From contig KN817518.1 of NCBI GenBank assembly GCA_000827495.1, forward strand, positions 212,405 to 276,404: a stretch of 64,000 bases of DNA, read 5' to 3'. Origin of the DNA: Hypholoma sublateritium FD-334 SS-4. Taxonomy: Eukaryota; Basidiomycota; Agaricomycetes; Agaricales; Strophariaceae. The notes below the pieces were generated by a model. That model was given only the letters and a program-made list of their open reading frames with translations. It was not told where the DNA came from and made no database searches. Below, in pieces: positions 62,622 through 64,000 of this stretch. Position numbers and translations under genes: made by a program. The stretch's first letter is position 1. The number at the start of each line of letters is the position of its first letter.

Positions 62622-63488
62622 TCATGAAAGGCTCTGTAAATATGTACGCAACTTATCCAACGCCTTGTATCGGTGAGAAAGTTTATTCTTTTGCTCAGAA
62701 TGCATCTCTGCGTATCTATTCACAATGATCAATACAAGGTTGCTGTAGCACAGAAAAAACTCACGTCAAGCCAGTATTTAGTGGCTCAAAGATAGCGTCC
62801 CATCCGAAGACCTTCGGTCCTCGGGCAGGGACAATGATTCCATCCGTTCGGCCCTCGAAGATTATTGGTTCAGTACCTAGGAGCACAGGATCAAAAAATT
62901 AGTGCTTATGAATCCGTTGTGGGATGAGATACTGAAACCATACCAGGGCCAGCGGAATACGCAAAGGTGCAGACAGCTTCGGCCTCCTTTGTCGGAAATC
63001 CAACGAGCAGTGCGTTCAGTCCTTCGTGCCCAAGCTGGGCCATGAAGTGCTTGATATATGGACCTGGCAGGCCCCCAAGTGCTTTATAGCAAAGAGCTGT
63101 GTCCTCTGTGATACACGGTCCCCCAACCTATTACGAATGTTACTGATGAACGTTGGATGTGCCGATAGTAGAGAGATGCGACTCACAAGCTCGGCAGCAG
63201 CCTGGCACTTGGCGCGAGCAACCTCGACAGTAGTGCCTTGGATTTCGGGGACTGTACAATGTTAATCAATTCTCAAGACGACGTTGTGGCAGTTTGATGA
63301 GTGCACACTCTCTAGACTTTGTGAATCAATCTCTATAGGCTGTCTGCCTTCTGAGAGTATCTCTTTCACTTCTCGCAATTTATTCGCATTACCAGTGACA
63401 AAAACTACACAGTGAGAAAGATAAAATTAGACAGGTTAAAGACAAATTAAGGATGGAAATAAATACCAAGAGTTTTTTGAGAAGCCAT
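62622..63488 (-). CDS. HAM1: Inosine triphosphate pyrophosphatase (Ham1/ITPA)
   Basis: About 190 residues in six or so exons. Exon 1 is only 22 bases (63467-63488, MASQKTLV) and splices across a 62-bp intron to [20 protein letters not shown], the conserved nucleotide-binding T-G-N-x-x-[21 protein letters not shown] follows. [20 protein letters not shown] and [18 protein letters not shown] form the core. The C-terminal half has [35 protein letters not shown] and [20 protein letters not shown], ending LRTYLQSLS at TGA 62622-62624. It hydrolyses ITP, dITP and XTP to monophosphates in the cytosol, which keeps deaminated purines out of RNA and DNA. All motif residues are intact. Confidence 0.92.
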
Positions 63489-63754
63489 GCGAAAGAATAC
63501 AAAGACGGTAACAGAGATCCAATAACCCTCGAGCTCCAACCGAGTTGGATGTTGATTGAAGAGGGAAGGAAGGAGCATTTATTACCGGTGCCGTCTTATC
63601 ATGATGCTATCGGCAAACGCCGACGAGCGAAAGAGTGAGTCCAACATGACTCATGGAAGTCACCAAGCCTCTCAATGACAAACTAAACCATGGTTTATTA
63701 CTTATTCGCAAGGCAACCAAATGCTTAATTACTCGTTTGTTGAGGCTAGCCGAC
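63489..63754. other. Spacer between Ham1 and the Atg22-like gene
   Basis: A 266-bp gap containing the Ham1 promoter. If the Atg22-like gene has another intron, its last exon would lie here. Confidence 0.4.
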
Positions 63755-64000
63755 TCACTGTGCGTCCACCGACAGATCCGCTGTCTTGCGAACGCCATCT
63801 GCCCAAGCTGTGGCGTCTTTGCGGCCCTTTTCGACGTCAACGAAAATCCATATGACCAGCGATGCTGAAAAGCACAGTGCAAAGAGGAAGGGAAAGCCCA
63901 TCCAATTGTTTCCGGAACGGTCGATGATCGCTTGGATGACATTCGGGCCTATCATCGACGAGGCGCGATTCGAGAGCCCAAAGAGCCCAAAGAACTGGGT
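63755..64000 (-). CDS. ATG22: Atg22-like MFS transporter, 3' end only (window edge)
   Basis: Only the C-terminal 80 residues or so are present. They read TQFFGLFGLSNRASSMIGPN, VIQAIIDRSGNNWMGFPFLF, ALCFSASLVIWIFVDVEKGR, then KDATAWADGVRKTADLSVDAQ and a stop codon at 63755-63757. This is the signature end of the Atg22 family, vacuolar amino-acid exporters that recycle autophagy products. The stop overlaps a GTGAGT donor (gcacaGTGAGTcg), so an extra intron and a later stop are possible. The rest lies beyond 64000. Confidence 0.75.
   Translation of the reverse strand, partial: TQFFGLFGLSNRASSMIGPNVIQAIIDRSGNNWMGFPFLFALCFSASLVIWIFVDVEKGRKDATAWADGVRKTADLSVDAQ

Overview
This window is nuclear DNA of a filamentous basidiomycete, most likely an Agaricomycete (mushroom or wood-decay fungus). 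Genes are broken by many 45-70 bp GT-AG introns and lie close together on both strands. The recognisable proteins are typical of Dikarya: Cdc7, Rrp7, a neurofibromin/Ira Ras-GAP, a Nam8/TIA-1-type RNA-binding protein and Ham1. All assignments come from reading translations and splice sites by eye. Exon joins quoted to the base were checked by hand; other gene models give outer limits only.

Region 1 (about 0.2-16.3 kb) looks like accessory metabolism. It holds an HAD-type hydrolase, a cytochrome P450, a short-chain dehydrogenase (SDR), a major-facilitator (MFS) exporter, two convergent related SDRs and a secreted FAD-linked (berberine-bridge-like) oxidase. One P450, three SDRs, a flavin oxidase and an efflux pump side by side suggest a tailoring and export segment of a specialised-metabolite locus. 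No backbone enzyme (PKS, NRPS, terpene synthase, prenyltransferase) is in view.

Region 2 (about 17.5-51 kb) is conserved housekeeping: a coiled-coil protein of unknown function, a 10-kb neurofibromin-type Ras-GAP, a three-RRM RNA-binding protein, the ribosome-assembly factor Rrp7, a protein of unknown function, a WBP2-like GRAM protein, Cdc7 kinase and a membrane-anchored Ubp1-like deubiquitinase. Three minus-strand tRNA genes with intron (probably tRNA-Arg UCG) are scattered among them; one looks damaged.

Region 3 (about 51-64 kb) is more fluid. It contains an orphan intronless gene, a split direct repeat surrounding a gene fragment, a small membrane-anchored orphan, an alpha/beta hydrolase, a kinase-like gene that has lost catalytic residues, a decayed hotdog thioesterase-like gene, ITP pyrophosphatase (Ham1) and the 3' end of an Atg22-like transporter cut by the window edge.
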